Shown here piece after piece: positions 31,359 to 42,164 of a DNA stretch of 64,000 nt. How positions within the stretch are numbered: position 1 is the first letter of the stretch; every line of letters starts with the position of its first letter. The stretch is from CAHJXG01 sp965277495 (GTDB lineage: Bacteria; Pseudomonadota; Alphaproteobacteria; Acetobacterales; Acetobacteraceae): positions 1,798,001 to 1,862,000 of the forward strand of contig OZ255824.1 of the NCBI GenBank assembly GCA_965277495.1, written 5' to 3'. The notes beneath the pieces are model-generated. The model was not told where the DNA came from. It searched no databases and saw only the letters and a list, made by a program, of their open reading frames with translations. Position numbers and translations under genes: made by a program.

Positions 31359-31652
31359 ATGAGGCGCATCGATGCCGTCGCTATGCCGTGCCTACTGCTT
31401 CTGGCCGCATGCATTGCGACCGGTCCGGCCCATCCGCCGATTCCGCCCATCCGGGCCGAGCAGGTTCCGGCGCCGCCGCACTCGTCCGTCGTGTTGATTT
31501 GGCAGCCCGGCCACTATGATTGGAACGGCAATGCCTACGTCTGGGTAGCCGGCAGGTGGGTGGAACGCGCCGGCCATGGCACGCTGTGGCAGGATGGCTA
31601 TTGGGACCAGACCGCCCAGGGCCCGGTCTGGCTGCCAGCGCACTGGCTCTGA
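31359..31652 (+). CDS. YXWGXW repeat-type lipoprotein
   Basis: A 97-residue protein with a signal peptide and lipobox LLAAC (Cys near residue 18). The mature part contains the YXWGXW-like motifs WQPGHYDWNGNAYVWVAGRW and QDGYWDQTAQGPVWLPAHW, found in outer-membrane lipoproteins of proteobacteria. Function unknown. It is convergent with the next gene, 14 bases apart. Confidence 0.85.
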   Translation: MRRIDAVAMPCLLLLAACIATGPAHPPIPPIRAEQVPAPPHSSVVLIWQPGHYDWNGNAYVWVAGRWVERAGHGTLWQDGYWDQTAQGPVWLPAHWL

Positions 31653-31666
31653 CGGACGCCCGTTTG

Positions 31667-32983
31667 CTAATGGCCGAAGCGGAAGGCTCGAACGCCGTTC
31701 GCGTCGGTTGAGTAGGTGCCGATATACGATTTTGGCTGGTCTGGCGGTTCCGACATCGCCTGTGGCGGCGGCAGCGGGCGCCAGTCGCGCGACGGCGGTG
31801 GATACGGGTCCTCCCACGCCGATACATTGCCGGCGTTGAGCGTCGGCGTCCGGGCCGCCAAGGCCCGAGGCGGAGCCGGTATAAGTTTGCGCGTGGGATT
31901 TTTCGGCGGGCTTGCTGCCGGAATTGGGGGCGGCGCGGCCAGCAACGGCGCGGCCGGGGCGGTTGCCTCCTGCGGTGCAGCCTTGGTTTCCTGCGGCGCA
32001 GCCGGTAGTTGCGGTGCGGCCAGTTCCTGTGGTGGAGCCGGCTCCGGCGATGCGGCCGATGGTTGTGGCGAGGCGTCCGGCGCAGGAATGCTGGCGGGCG
32101 ACGGCCGCGTCTCAGGCGCCGCCGGGACGGCTGCAGCCGGGACCATTGGCATCTCGACGGTCAGCGCAGCCTGCTGGCTCGGCATCGCTGCCGGCCCGCC
32201 GCCTCCGTGGGTCCAGACCGCCAGCGCCACGCAACCCGCCACGCCCAACCCAATCCCCGCCAGCGCGGCAAGGCGCTTCCGGTGGGACGTGTTGGAAATG
32301 CTCGACAGCATGGGCCGGCCGGGCTCGAACTCGACCGGCTCCGGCGCGGGTGGCAGCATATCGTGCATGGGCTGTGGACGCCGCGGCGCGGCGAAGGCCG
32401 CCGGAAGCGCCGCGGGCATGGGTGGCAGCGGCGTGATGATCGGGCCGGTCGCCAGACGGGCGCGAAGGTCGGCGAACTCGGCGGGGCTGAGCAGGTCGAG
32501 GAAGCCCCGCTTACCCGCCAACACGAGCTGCAGGTTGGCCCCGGCGCGGCAAGCGAGCTGGACGTAACGCAGCGCAGCAGGCTGCAGGCCATTGGCGTCG
32601 CGGACCAGCAGCACGATCCGGTCGCAGGTCCCATCCAGCACCGTAAGCGCCTGGAAGCTGCGCCTGAGGAATTCATCATTCTGGGCGCTGGGGACCGGAT
32701 GCCAGGTTCCCTGCCCCATCGTCACCTGCGCCAACAGCAACGGCAGGCTCAAGCCCTCCGAAGGCGTCCCGGCCGCACGAAGCACCCGGCACCGAAGCAT
32801 GGCCAGCCGTTCGGCAGCGGCATCCAGCAACTCCCGGCCGCTATCGCCCTTGATGAACAGCGTGACATCGTGCCCGGCCAGCACCGAGTCCAGCAGATGG
32901 CAGAGCATGTCGGGTTGGGTTGGCGACGAGGCTACATCAGGCATATCCACTGCGATCTCCGCTGCCTTTGGAATCCGCGGCAT
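31667..32983 (-). CDS. Membrane protein with degenerate ATPase-like N-domain and Pro/Ala-rich C-domain
   Basis: A 438-residue protein. Residues 20-170 look like a degraded AAA/ExeA-type domain: TLFIKGDSGRELLDAAAERL stands where a Walker A would be but lacks the GK[ST], and CDRIVLLVRDANGL resembles a Walker B-like strand. One transmembrane helix near residues 237-257 (LAALAGIGLGVAGCVALAVW) splits it. The rest is a long Pro/Ala/Glu region ending in a short conserved-looking tail (YIGTYSTDANGVRAFRFG). It could be a cell-envelope or secretion accessory protein; function is unknown. Confidence 0.65.
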   Translation of the reverse strand: MPRIPKAAEIAVDMPDVASSPTQPDMLCHLLDSVLAGHDVTLFIKGDSGRELLDAAAERLAMLRCRVLRAAGTPSEGLSLPLLLAQVTMGQGTWHPVPSAQNDEFLRRSFQALTVLDGTCDRIVLLVRDANGLQPAALRYVQLACRAGANLQLVLAGKRGFLDLLSPAEFADLRARLATGPIITPLPPMPAALPAAFAAPRRPQPMHDMLPPAPEPVEFEPGRPMLSSISNTSHRKRLAALAGIGLGVAGCVALAVWTHGGGGPAAMPSQQAALTVEMPMVPAAAVPAAPETRPSPASIPAPDASPQPSAASPEPAPPQELAAPQLPAAPQETKAAPQEATAPAAPLLAAPPPIPAASPPKNPTRKLIPAPPRALAARTPTLNAGNVSAWEDPYPPPSRDWRPLPPPQAMSEPPDQPKSYIGTYSTDANGVRAFRFGH

Positions 32984-33288
32984 GGGACGGCATCAGGCGA
33001 CATACTCTTATATCGCCGCAGCGACGGGTAGCCGGTCCCTGATAGGGCCTGGACACATCCGGTTTACCCGGTAGTCTCCAGGCGCCATCGCCGAATTCCC
33101 GGTAAGTTAGGCCGCCGGCACTCCATTTAAAGCGTCATTCCAGCCACAGTAACGTTTTTTGAAACTCGAATGCCTGGCCAGTGCCGCCAAGGGCAACCGG
33201 CCGAGCCGGCAGGCGTTGACCCATCTGACCCGCGCAGCGCCGACGCGGTTCGCACCTGAAATCAACCCGATACTGAGGAGAGGCCGTC
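32984..33288. other. Intergenic region upstream of hsp20
   Basis: 305 bases without a convincing gene, divergent between the membrane protein and hsp20. It holds a 7-bp inverted repeat GCCTGGA (33047-33053) / TCCAGGC (33077-33083) of unclear meaning and an A/T-rich stretch around 33125-33165 that could hold the hsp20 promoter. I could not fit a convincing heat-shock sigma-factor consensus. Confidence 0.4.
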
Positions 33289-33678
33289 GTGCCACGGACC
33301 GCCGCAAACCTGATGTGGGCCGACGCCTTGGCCATCGTGGCGCGCGCCGACCGGCTGCACCGCGAGTTCTTCCGCCCGGCGCAATCCGGCTGGGAGCCGC
33401 CGGTCGACCTGCTGGAGACCGCGGACGAGCTGATCCTTGTCGCCGCCCTGCCCGGCGTCCGCGCGGCCGACGTCGACCTCGTGATCTCCGGCGGCGAGTT
33501 GGCCATCGTCGGCATGCGCCGCCTTCCGGTGCTGCCGGGCCGCACCAGGATACATCGGATGGAACTGCCGCATGGGCATTTCGAACGCCGCATCGCGCTG
33601 CCGCCCGGCGCCTATGAGCTGGCCCGGCGCGACCTGGTGGACGGCTGCCTGACCATCGTGCTGCGGAAGGTGGCATAG
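33289..33678 (+). CDS. Hsp20/alpha-crystallin small heat-shock protein
   Basis: A 129-residue small heat-shock protein with the alpha-crystallin domain: WEPPVDLLETADELILVAALPGVRAADVDL, then FERRIALPPG and the closing strand DGCLTIVLRKV. It holds unfolding proteins for refolding or proteolysis. GTG start with GAGGAGAGG upstream. Originally its TAG would have overlapped the lon GTG by one base (TAGTG), coupling chaperone and protease. A perfect tandem duplication of this junction now intervenes. Confidence 0.92.
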   Translation: MPRTAANLMWADALAIVARADRLHREFFRPAQSGWEPPVDLLETADELILVAALPGVRAADVDLVISGGELAIVGMRRLPVLPGRTRIHRMELPHGHFERRIALPPGAYELARRDLVDGCLTIVLRKVA

Positions 33679-33863
33679 TGGACGCTCCCGTACCCGACCC
33701 CGGCCAGGCCGAGCCGCCCCCTGCCGCGCCGGGCGACGCGCTGATCCTGGTTGCCACGCGGGACGCCGTGCTGTTTCCGGGGTCCGTCATCCCGCACGCC
33801 GCATCGCGCTGCCGCCCGGCGCCTATGAGCTGGCCCGGCGCGACCTGGTGGACGGCTGCCTGA
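33678..33863 (+). pseudogene. Truncated lon 5' fragment created by tandem duplication
   Basis: A 61-codon frame starting at the GTG that overlaps the hsp20 stop. The first 39 residues equal the Lon N-terminus (to FPGSVIP); it then switches into an out-of-frame copy of the hsp20 tail and stops 25 bases before the intact lon start. It may be translated, since it inherits the original coupling site, but cannot be a functional protease. Confidence 0.85.
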
Positions 33864-33888
33864 CCATCGTGCTGCGGAAGGTGGCATA

Positions 33889-36279
<2,391 letters not shown>

Positions 36280-36286
36280 GCCAGCG

Positions 36287-36832
36287 TCAAGCGGCGGGCA
36301 ATGCGCGCAGGAACAGGGCGACGCTGTCGGCGCACCAGGCTTCGAGCGCGTGGGCATCCAGGCTTTCGCCCAGGCCGATTGCCCGTCCCTGCGGGCCGGC
36401 GAGCATCAGATGCTGGAACTGCTCGGCCAGGAACACCAGTTGGTCCGGGCTGGCGTTCGGACGATGGGCGCGCAACACGCGGCAAAGCCGTTCGATGCCC
36501 GATCGTGCGCCGCCGTCCCGGAGTGCTGTGGCAAGCTCGGGGAACCGCCCAGACTCCGCCACAACAAGGCGATGCAGCGCGAGCCCCTCCGGCGTCAGCG
36601 CCACCTCCAGCATACGCCGCCCCGCCGCCAGCAGCGCGGCTTCGAGCGATGGAGCGCCCTCGACCGCCGCATCGAACCCCTGTAGCCAGGTGGCGATCAG
36701 GCGGCGCACCACCTCGACGAACACGGCCTGCTTGCCGGCGAAGCGGGCATAGAGCGTGCGCTTGGACACTCGCGCCGTGGACGCGATGGCCTCGATGCTG
36801 GTCGCAGCGAAGCCATTGCGGAGGAACAGCAC
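36287..36832 (-). CDS. TetR-family regulator, true start uncertain
   Basis: The TetR helix-turn-helix is clear: TSIEAIASTARVSKRTLYARFAGKQAVF. The first standard start codon (GTG 36832) falls inside helix 1. Reading upstream in the same frame continues with typical TetR N-terminal sequence (RPRSGGRPTVADSAELTTHI) without a stop, up to and past an ATT at 36916 that overlaps the upstream lipoprotein stop. No ATG, GTG or TTG exists in that stretch. Either a near-cognate start is used, or the gene is N-terminally damaged. It is convergent with lon and shares a promoter region with the quinone oxidoreductase. Confidence 0.75.
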   Translation of the reverse strand: MLFLRNGFAATSIEAIASTARVSKRTLYARFAGKQAVFVEVVRRLIATWLQGFDAAVEGAPSLEAALLAAGRRMLEVALTPEGLALHRLVVAESGRFPELATALRDGGARSGIERLCRVLRAHRPNASPDQLVFLAEQFQHLMLAGPQGRAIGLGESLDAHALEAWCADSVALFLRALPAA

Positions 36833-36908
36833 GGCCGCGGTGTCGAGGATATGCGTGGTCAGTTCCGCAGAATCGGCGACCGTAGGCCGTCCGCCGCTGC
36901 GGGGCCGA

Positions 36909-37043
36909 TCAGTAATGATAGTAGTGCGGACGGTAGTAGCCGGGTCCGACGGGGACCACGATGCAGCCGCCGAGGGTGGCCGCGATGCCGAGCGCCGCCA
37001 GGATCCGGATCAGCCGGCGGCGGATGCGAGGTTGGCCGTTCAT
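36909..37043 (-). CDS. Small lipoprotein
   Basis: A 44-residue protein: MNGQPRIRRRLIRILAALG, lipobox ATLGGC, and a short Tyr/His-rich tail GPGYYRPHYYHY. AGGAGG precedes the ATG. Tiny lipoproteins with GYYRP-type tails occur in Acetobacteraceae-like genomes; function unknown. Its stop lies at the beginning of the TetR coding region, so the two are probably cotranscribed and perhaps coupled. Confidence 0.75.
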   Translation of the reverse strand: MNGQPRIRRRLIRILAALGIAATLGGCIVVPVGPGYYRPHYYHY

Positions 37044-37078
37044 GGAAAGCCTCCTAGGAATGATCCCGGTTTCAACGA

Positions 37079-37106
37079 AACGCACCGGGTGCGTTGCGTT
37101 TATAAT
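37079..37106. promoter_or_regulatory. Palindrome and -10-like box, candidate TetR operator
   Basis: AACGCACC (37079-37086) and GGTGCGTT (37088-37095) are a perfect 8-bp inverted repeat with a one-base centre. A consensus TATAAT follows at 37101-37106 in the direction of the quinone oxidoreductase gene, whose start is ~110 bases on. The lipoprotein-TetR unit begins on the other side. Size and placement fit a TetR-type operator; no clear -35 element was found. Confidence 0.5.
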
Positions 37107-37217
37107 TGGAACGCGCAGGCACGATGTCCAGGGGGACCGCACGGCCTGTTGCAACGCGCCGCGCTTTGACCAAGGCGCGCAGCAGGCTCTTATTAGCGTC
37201 CTGGAGGAGTGCGGACC

Positions 37218-38216
37218 TTGAAAGCAATCATCAGCCGGTCACCCGGCGGGCCGGAGACATTGGAATTCGCCGACCTGCCCGAACCGGCGCTGGCGAAAGG
37301 CCAGGTGCTGCTCGCGGTTCATGCCGTGGGCGTGAACTACCCGGACGTGCTGATCATCGAGGACCGCTACCAGGTCAAGCCGGCGCGTCCGTTCTCGCCC
37401 GGCGCCGAGGTGTCGGGCGTGGTCGAGGCGGTGGGCGCCGGCGTTACCGGGCTGGGCGTTGGCGACCGGGTGCTGGCGACGCCCGGCTATGGCGGCATGG
37501 CGGAAAAGATCGCGGTGGACGCGCATCGGTGCATCGTGTTGCCGGATGCGATGCCGTTCGATGCGGCCGCAGCGTTCGTGATGACCTACGCGACATCCTA
37601 CCACGCCTTGGTGGACCGGGCCGGCCTCAAGCCGGGGGAGACGTTGCTCGTGCTGGGCGCTGCCGGCGGTGTCGGCCTCGCCGCGATCGAACTCGGCGCA
37701 GCCATGGGCGCGCGGGTGGTTGCCGCCACATCCAGCCAGGAAAAGCTCGATGTCGCCAAGGCCAGCGGCGCCGTGGCCGGGTTGACCTACCCGCACAGCC
37801 CCATCGACCGTGACGGCCAGAAAGCGCTGTCGGCGGCCTTCAAGGAGGCTTGCGGACCCGACGGCGCCGATGTGATCTATGATCCCGTCGGTGGCGACTA
37901 CGCCGAACCCGCGCTGCGGTCCATCGCCTGGGAGGGCAGGTACCTGGTCGTCGGCTTCCCGTCCGGCATCCCGAAGCTGCCGCTCAACCTGCCGTTGCTG
38001 AAGGGCTGCGACGTGCTCGGGGTGTTCTGGGGCGCCGCGGTGCAGAGGGACCCGGAGCATCACCGCGCGTCGGTGCGCGAGCTGTTCGCGCTCTATGCCG
38101 AGGGCCGCATCCGTCCCCGGATCTCGCGGCGCTTCCCGCTGGCGCAGGCGGCCGAGGCGATCACGGCGCTCGCGTCCCGCCAGACGACGGGCAAGGTGGT
38201 CGTCATGGTGCGCTGA
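37218..38216 (+). CDS. NADPH:quinone oxidoreductase family protein (zinc-free MDR)
   Basis: A 332-residue medium-chain dehydrogenase/reductase of the quinone-oxidoreductase (crotonyl/acryloyl reductase-like) branch. AVGVNYPDVLIIEDRYQVKP, the VLGAAGGVGLAAIELGAAMGA cofactor motif and ATSSQEKLDVAKASGA are characteristic. The structural and catalytic zinc Cys residues of alcohol dehydrogenases are absent. The TTG start has GGAGGAG about nine bases upstream; an in-frame GTG at 37209 abuts that site and is unlikely. It leads an acyl-CoA-related gene set. Confidence 0.88.
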   Translation: MKAIISRSPGGPETLEFADLPEPALAKGQVLLAVHAVGVNYPDVLIIEDRYQVKPARPFSPGAEVSGVVEAVGAGVTGLGVGDRVLATPGYGGMAEKIAVDAHRCIVLPDAMPFDAAAAFVMTYATSYHALVDRAGLKPGETLLVLGAAGGVGLAAIELGAAMGARVVAATSSQEKLDVAKASGAVAGLTYPHSPIDRDGQKALSAAFKEACGPDGADVIYDPVGGDYAEPALRSIAWEGRYLVVGFPSGIPKLPLNLPLLKGCDVLGVFWGAAVQRDPEHHRASVRELFALYAEGRIRPRISRRFPLAQAAEAITALASRQTTGKVVVMVR

Positions 38217-38284
38217 CCCGGCGCGAACCATGCCGGCGCCAAATCCCACTCGATGCAACCAGGCGGCGCAACGGAGTAGAAGAG

Positions 38285-39508
38285 ATGCAGCTTGATGGAG
38301 GCAATGCCATCGTCAACGGCGGACCCAGCGACCGGGCGCGGGAGATCGCGGGCCGGGTCGAATGCTTCGTGCGCGAGGTCGTCGTCCCCTATGAAACGGA
38401 CCCCCGCCGCGACAGCCACGGGCCAACCGACGCGCTGGTGCACGAAATGCGCGGACGGGCGCGCGAGGCCGGCGTGCTGACCCCGCATATCCTGGCGGAT
38501 GGCAGCCACCTCAGCCACCTCGACACCGCATTGGTGCTGCGCGCCTCCGGCCTCTCGATCCTCGGGCCGCTCGCGGTCAACGTCGCGGCGCCGGACGAGG
38601 GCAACATGTACCTGCTCGGACGCGTCGCCAGCGCGGAACAGAAAGAGCGGTTCCTGGAACCGCTCGTCAGCGGGCGGGCGCGCTCCGCGTTCTTCATGAC
38701 GGAACCGGCGGCGGAGGGCGGCGCAGGCTCCGACCCCTCGATGATGAAGACGACCGCGCGGATGGACGGCAACCATTGGGTGGTCAACGGGCGCAAGACC
38801 TTCATCACCGGCGCCGCCGGGGCCAAGGTCGGGATCATCATGGCCAAAAGCGACGAGGGCGCCACGATGTTCCTCGTCGAGCTGCCGATGCAGGGCATAC
38901 GCATCGAGCGCGTGCTGGAAACCATCGACAGCTCCATGCCCGGCGGCCACGCCGTCGTGGCGCTGGACAACGTGCGCATCCCCGCCGACCAGATGCTCGG
39001 CAGCAGCGGCGAAGGGTTCAAATACGCCCAGGTCCGCCTGGCGCCGGCCCGTCTGACCCACTGCATGAGGTGGCACGGCGCCGCGACCCGCGCGCAGGAG
39101 ATCGCAACCGGCTACGCCGTCAGCCGCCAGGCGTTCGGCAAGCCGCTGATCGACCACGAGGGCGTCGGCTTCATGCTGGCCGACAACCTGATCGACCTGA
39201 AGCAGAGCGAGTTGATGATCGACTGGTGCGCGCGCGTGCTGGACGAGGGCGGGCCGGGCACGGCCGAGTCCTCGATGGCCAAGGCGGCGGTATCCGAGGC
39301 GCTGTATCGCGTCGCCGACCGCTGCGTGCAGGTGATGGGCGGCACCGGCGTCACGCACGACACCATCGTCGAGCAGGTGTTCCGTGAAATCCGCGCCTTC
39401 CGCATCTACGACGGCCCGACCGAGGTGCACAAATGGTCGCTCGCCAAGAAGATCAAGCGGGACCACGCGAAGGCGGCTGCATCGGCCATGGCGAAGGCAG
39501 CGGAATGA
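38285..39508 (+). CDS. Acyl-CoA dehydrogenase family protein (ACAD10/11-like)
   Basis: A 407-residue FAD enzyme. The FAD/substrate-loop motif FMTEPAAEGGAGSDPSMM near residue 138 and the C-terminal GGTGVTHDTIVEQVFREIRA, then YDGPTEVHKWSLAKKI, place it near the ACAD10/11 branch rather than straight-chain acyl-CoA dehydrogenases. In that branch the partner is an APH-like kinase, and here one lies two genes downstream. The likely role is release of phosphate from, or oxidation of, a 4-hydroxyacyl-CoA intermediate, inferred from family and context. Confidence 0.88.
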   Translation: MQLDGGNAIVNGGPSDRAREIAGRVECFVREVVVPYETDPRRDSHGPTDALVHEMRGRAREAGVLTPHILADGSHLSHLDTALVLRASGLSILGPLAVNVAAPDEGNMYLLGRVASAEQKERFLEPLVSGRARSAFFMTEPAAEGGAGSDPSMMKTTARMDGNHWVVNGRKTFITGAAGAKVGIIMAKSDEGATMFLVELPMQGIRIERVLETIDSSMPGGHAVVALDNVRIPADQMLGSSGEGFKYAQVRLAPARLTHCMRWHGAATRAQEIATGYAVSRQAFGKPLIDHEGVGFMLADNLIDLKQSELMIDWCARVLDEGGPGTAESSMAKAAVSEALYRVADRCVQVMGGTGVTHDTIVEQVFREIRAFRIYDGPTEVHKWSLAKKIKRDHAKAAASAMAKAAE

Positions 39509-39548
39509 ACCTGGCCGGTCGCCGCCGCGCGTGACCGACGATACGGCA

Positions 39549-41093
39549 ATGGCGCGCCGTGCCGGGCGGAACACGATTGGCGATGCCGTCGGCCGGGCGG
39601 CGGCGCGCTATCGGGACCGGGTGGCGCTGCGCTTCGGCGAGCAGGTGTGGAGCTACGAGGCGCTCGACGCGGCCAGCACCGAGATCGCCGGCCATCTGCT
39701 GGGGTCCGGTGTCGCGCCAGGGGACCGGGTGCTCACTTTCGGCCGTAATTCCGACCTTTATCTCCTGTGCTGGATCGCCTGCTGCAAAGCCGGGCTGATC
39801 CATGTTCCCGCCAACTACGCGCTTTCCCCGACGGAGTTGTCCTATATCGCCGGGCAGTCGGGCGCGCGCCTGTTGCTGCATGACCCGGCCCTGGCTGCCA
39901 CCGCCCACGCATCGGGCGCCCCCATCGTGCGGCCGTTTGCGTCGATCATGCCTGCGAAGGGCGCGCACGCGGATGCAGGCGAGAGCGTTGCCGACGACGG
40001 CATCGCCCAAATCCTTTATACCTCTGGCACCACGGGCACCCCCAAGGGGGCGATGCTGACGCACCGGGCACTACTCAGCGAATACGTGAGCTGCATCGTC
40101 GCCTGCGAGTTCACCCAGAACGACCGCACGCTCGCGGCGCTGCCGCTCTATCACACGGCGCAGATGCACTGCTTCACCATGCCGCAACTGCTGGCCGGCG
40201 CCGAGGTCATGCTGGTCGACAGCCCCGCGCCGGCGCTTTGCCTCGAGCTGATCGAGCGGCACCGCCTCACCTCGTTCTTCGCCCCGCCGACAGTCTGGAT
40301 CACCCTGCTGCGGCACCCCGATTTCGCCACCCGCGACCTCCGCAGCCTCAACAAGGCCTATTACGGCGCGGCGATCATGCCGGTCCCCGTCCTGCACGAG
40401 CTGCGCGAGCGCCTGCCGGGCATCCGGGGGTTCAACTGCTATGGCCAGAGCGAGATCTCGCCGCTGGCGACGCTGCTCAGCCCCGAGGAGCACGACGCCC
40501 GGCCCGCTTCGGTCGGACGGCCGGTGCTGAACGTCAGGACGCGCGTGGTGGACCTGGCGATGGCCGACGTGCCGCCGGGGACGCACGGCGAGATCATCCA
40601 CCGCTCCCCGCAACTGATGCTGGGATACTGGGGCAAGCCAGAGGAAACGGCGAAGGCGTTCGAGGGCGGTTGGTTCCACTCCGGCGACGTCGGCTATTTC
40701 GACGCCGAGGGTTATCTTTATGTCGTCGACCGCATCAAGGACGTGATCAACACCGGCGGCGTGCAGGTCGCCAGCCGCGAGGTGGAGGACGCGCTGTTCA
40801 CCCACCCGGCGGTCTCGGAGGTCGCGGTGATCGCGGTGCCGCACCCCAAATGGATCGAGTCTGTCGCGGCGGTCATCGTGCTGCGCGATGGCGCCGAGGC
40901 GACCGAGGCGGCGCTGATCGAACACGCGCGGGCCACGCTGGCGCCCTATAAGCTGCCGAAGCGCGTGTTCTTCGCCGAAAGCCTGCCGAAGAACACCGCC
41001 GGCAAGCTATTGAAACGGGAACTGCGCCTACGCTTCGGCGGCACGGGTTCCGCCGTGCTGGGGATCGAAACGGATCGTGCCGGTCCAGGATGA
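39549..41093 (+). CDS. AMP-binding acyl-CoA ligase
   Basis: A 514-residue adenylate-forming enzyme. The P-loop SGTTGTPKGAMLTH lies near residue 159; FNCYGQSE, GEIIHRSPQLMLGYWGKPEE, the hinge DRIKDVINTGG and the C-terminal lysine of PKNTAGKLLKRE are all present. It activates a carboxylic acid to its CoA thioester. An alternative GTG at 39531 adds six residues. It sits between the ACAD10/11-like and APH-like genes, with the latter starting about 12 bases after the stop. Confidence 0.92.
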   Translation: MARRAGRNTIGDAVGRAAARYRDRVALRFGEQVWSYEALDAASTEIAGHLLGSGVAPGDRVLTFGRNSDLYLLCWIACCKAGLIHVPANYALSPTELSYIAGQSGARLLLHDPALAATAHASGAPIVRPFASIMPAKGAHADAGESVADDGIAQILYTSGTTGTPKGAMLTHRALLSEYVSCIVACEFTQNDRTLAALPLYHTAQMHCFTMPQLLAGAEVMLVDSPAPALCLELIERHRLTSFFAPPTVWITLLRHPDFATRDLRSLNKAYYGAAIMPVPVLHELRERLPGIRGFNCYGQSEISPLATLLSPEEHDARPASVGRPVLNVRTRVVDLAMADVPPGTHGEIIHRSPQLMLGYWGKPEETAKAFEGGWFHSGDVGYFDAEGYLYVVDRIKDVINTGGVQVASREVEDALFTHPAVSEVAVIAVPHPKWIESVAAVIVLRDGAEATEAALIEHARATLAPYKLPKRVFFAESLPKNTAGKLLKRELRLRFGGTGSAVLGIETDRAGPG

Positions 41094-41105
41094 CAGGTGG
41101 CTGAG

Positions 41106-42158
41106 ATGACGCCAGAGGATATGGCAACGAGCGTGCCGCCCGGCCCGGAGTTCGACGTAGGCCGGCTGGACGCCTTCCTGCGCGGGCGTATTGCCGGGCT
41201 GGACGGGCCGCTGCAGGTGGACCGCATCTCCGGCGGGCAATCGAACCCCACCTTCTTCCTGACCTATGCCAACCGGCGCATGGTGCTGCGCAAGAAGCCG
41301 GCGGGCGTCGTGCTGCCCTCGGCCCATGCCGTCGACCGCGAGGCGCGCGTGCTGCGGGCATTGGCCGAAACCGCGATCCCGGTGCCGCGCGTGCTGGTGT
41401 TCCATCCGGATGCGGACGTGGTGGGAACGCCGTTCTACGTGATGGAGCGCATCGAAGGCCGCGTGTTCGGGCAATGCGATCTGGAGGGCGCGTCGCCTCC
41501 TGACCGGCACGCGATGTACATGTCCTATGCCGAGACGTTGGCCCGGCTGCACGACGTGGATTGGCAAAGCGTCGGCCTGGGGGATTTCGGCCGGCCCGGC
41601 GGATACTTCACCCGGCAGATCTCACGCTGGGGCAAGCAGTGGAAGGCCGCCTGGTTCCGCGACATCCCGGACCTCGTGACGCTCGAGGCCTGGCTGTTGG
41701 ACCACTTGCCGCCCGATGACGGCGAGGCGGCGATCTGCCATGGAGACTTCCGCATCGGCAACATGATGTTCCATCCGACCAAGCCGGAGATCGTCGCCGT
41801 GCTGGATTGGGAGCTGTCGACCATTGGCCACCCGATGGCGGACCTCGGCTTCAGCGTCATCACTTGGCGGAGCGCGCCGGAGGAATATGGCGGGTTGCTG
41901 GGCCTCAACCTCGACGCGCTCGGGATTCCTGGCGAGGCGGAGTTCCTGGACCGCTACTACGCCACGCGGCGGACGGCCGTGGCGCAGTTGACGCCGTTCC
42001 ACGTGGCGTTCGCCATGTTCCGGTTCGCAATCATCTTTGAAGGCATTGCCGCGAGGGCCAGGGCCGGGACAGCAGCCGGCGCCGACGCCGTGCAGGTTGG
42101 CGACCTGTCGATCGCCTTTGCCCGCCGTGGCCTGGAGGCGACCACGGCGGGCGTCTGA
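41106..42158 (+). CDS. APH-like phosphotransferase family protein (ACAD10 kinase-domain type)
   Basis: A 350-residue aminoglycoside-phosphotransferase-fold kinase. ISGGQSNPTFFLTY and MVLRKKP form the nucleotide-binding lobe; ICHGDFRIGNMMFH carries the catalytic Asp and VLDWELSTIGHPMADLG the metal-binding Asp. These are signatures of the subgroup fused to acyl-CoA dehydrogenase in ACAD10/11 and of LvaA in levulinate catabolism, which phosphorylates 4-hydroxyacyl-CoA. A GTG at 41097 is an alternative start. It is the last gene of the set. Confidence 0.9.
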   Translation: MTPEDMATSVPPGPEFDVGRLDAFLRGRIAGLDGPLQVDRISGGQSNPTFFLTYANRRMVLRKKPAGVVLPSAHAVDREARVLRALAETAIPVPRVLVFHPDADVVGTPFYVMERIEGRVFGQCDLEGASPPDRHAMYMSYAETLARLHDVDWQSVGLGDFGRPGGYFTRQISRWGKQWKAAWFRDIPDLVTLEAWLLDHLPPDDGEAAICHGDFRIGNMMFHPTKPEIVAVLDWELSTIGHPMADLGFSVITWRSAPEEYGGLLGLNLDALGIPGEAEFLDRYYATRRTAVAQLTPFHVAFAMFRFAIIFEGIAARARAGTAAGADAVQVGDLSIAFARRGLEATTAGV

Positions 42159-42164
42159 CGTCCC

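Noticed and set aside
33125..33175. Possible heat-shock sigma-factor promoter upstream of hsp20
   Set aside because: TTGAAAC is present around 33160, but no acceptable -10 element lies at the right spacing, so it was not annotated.
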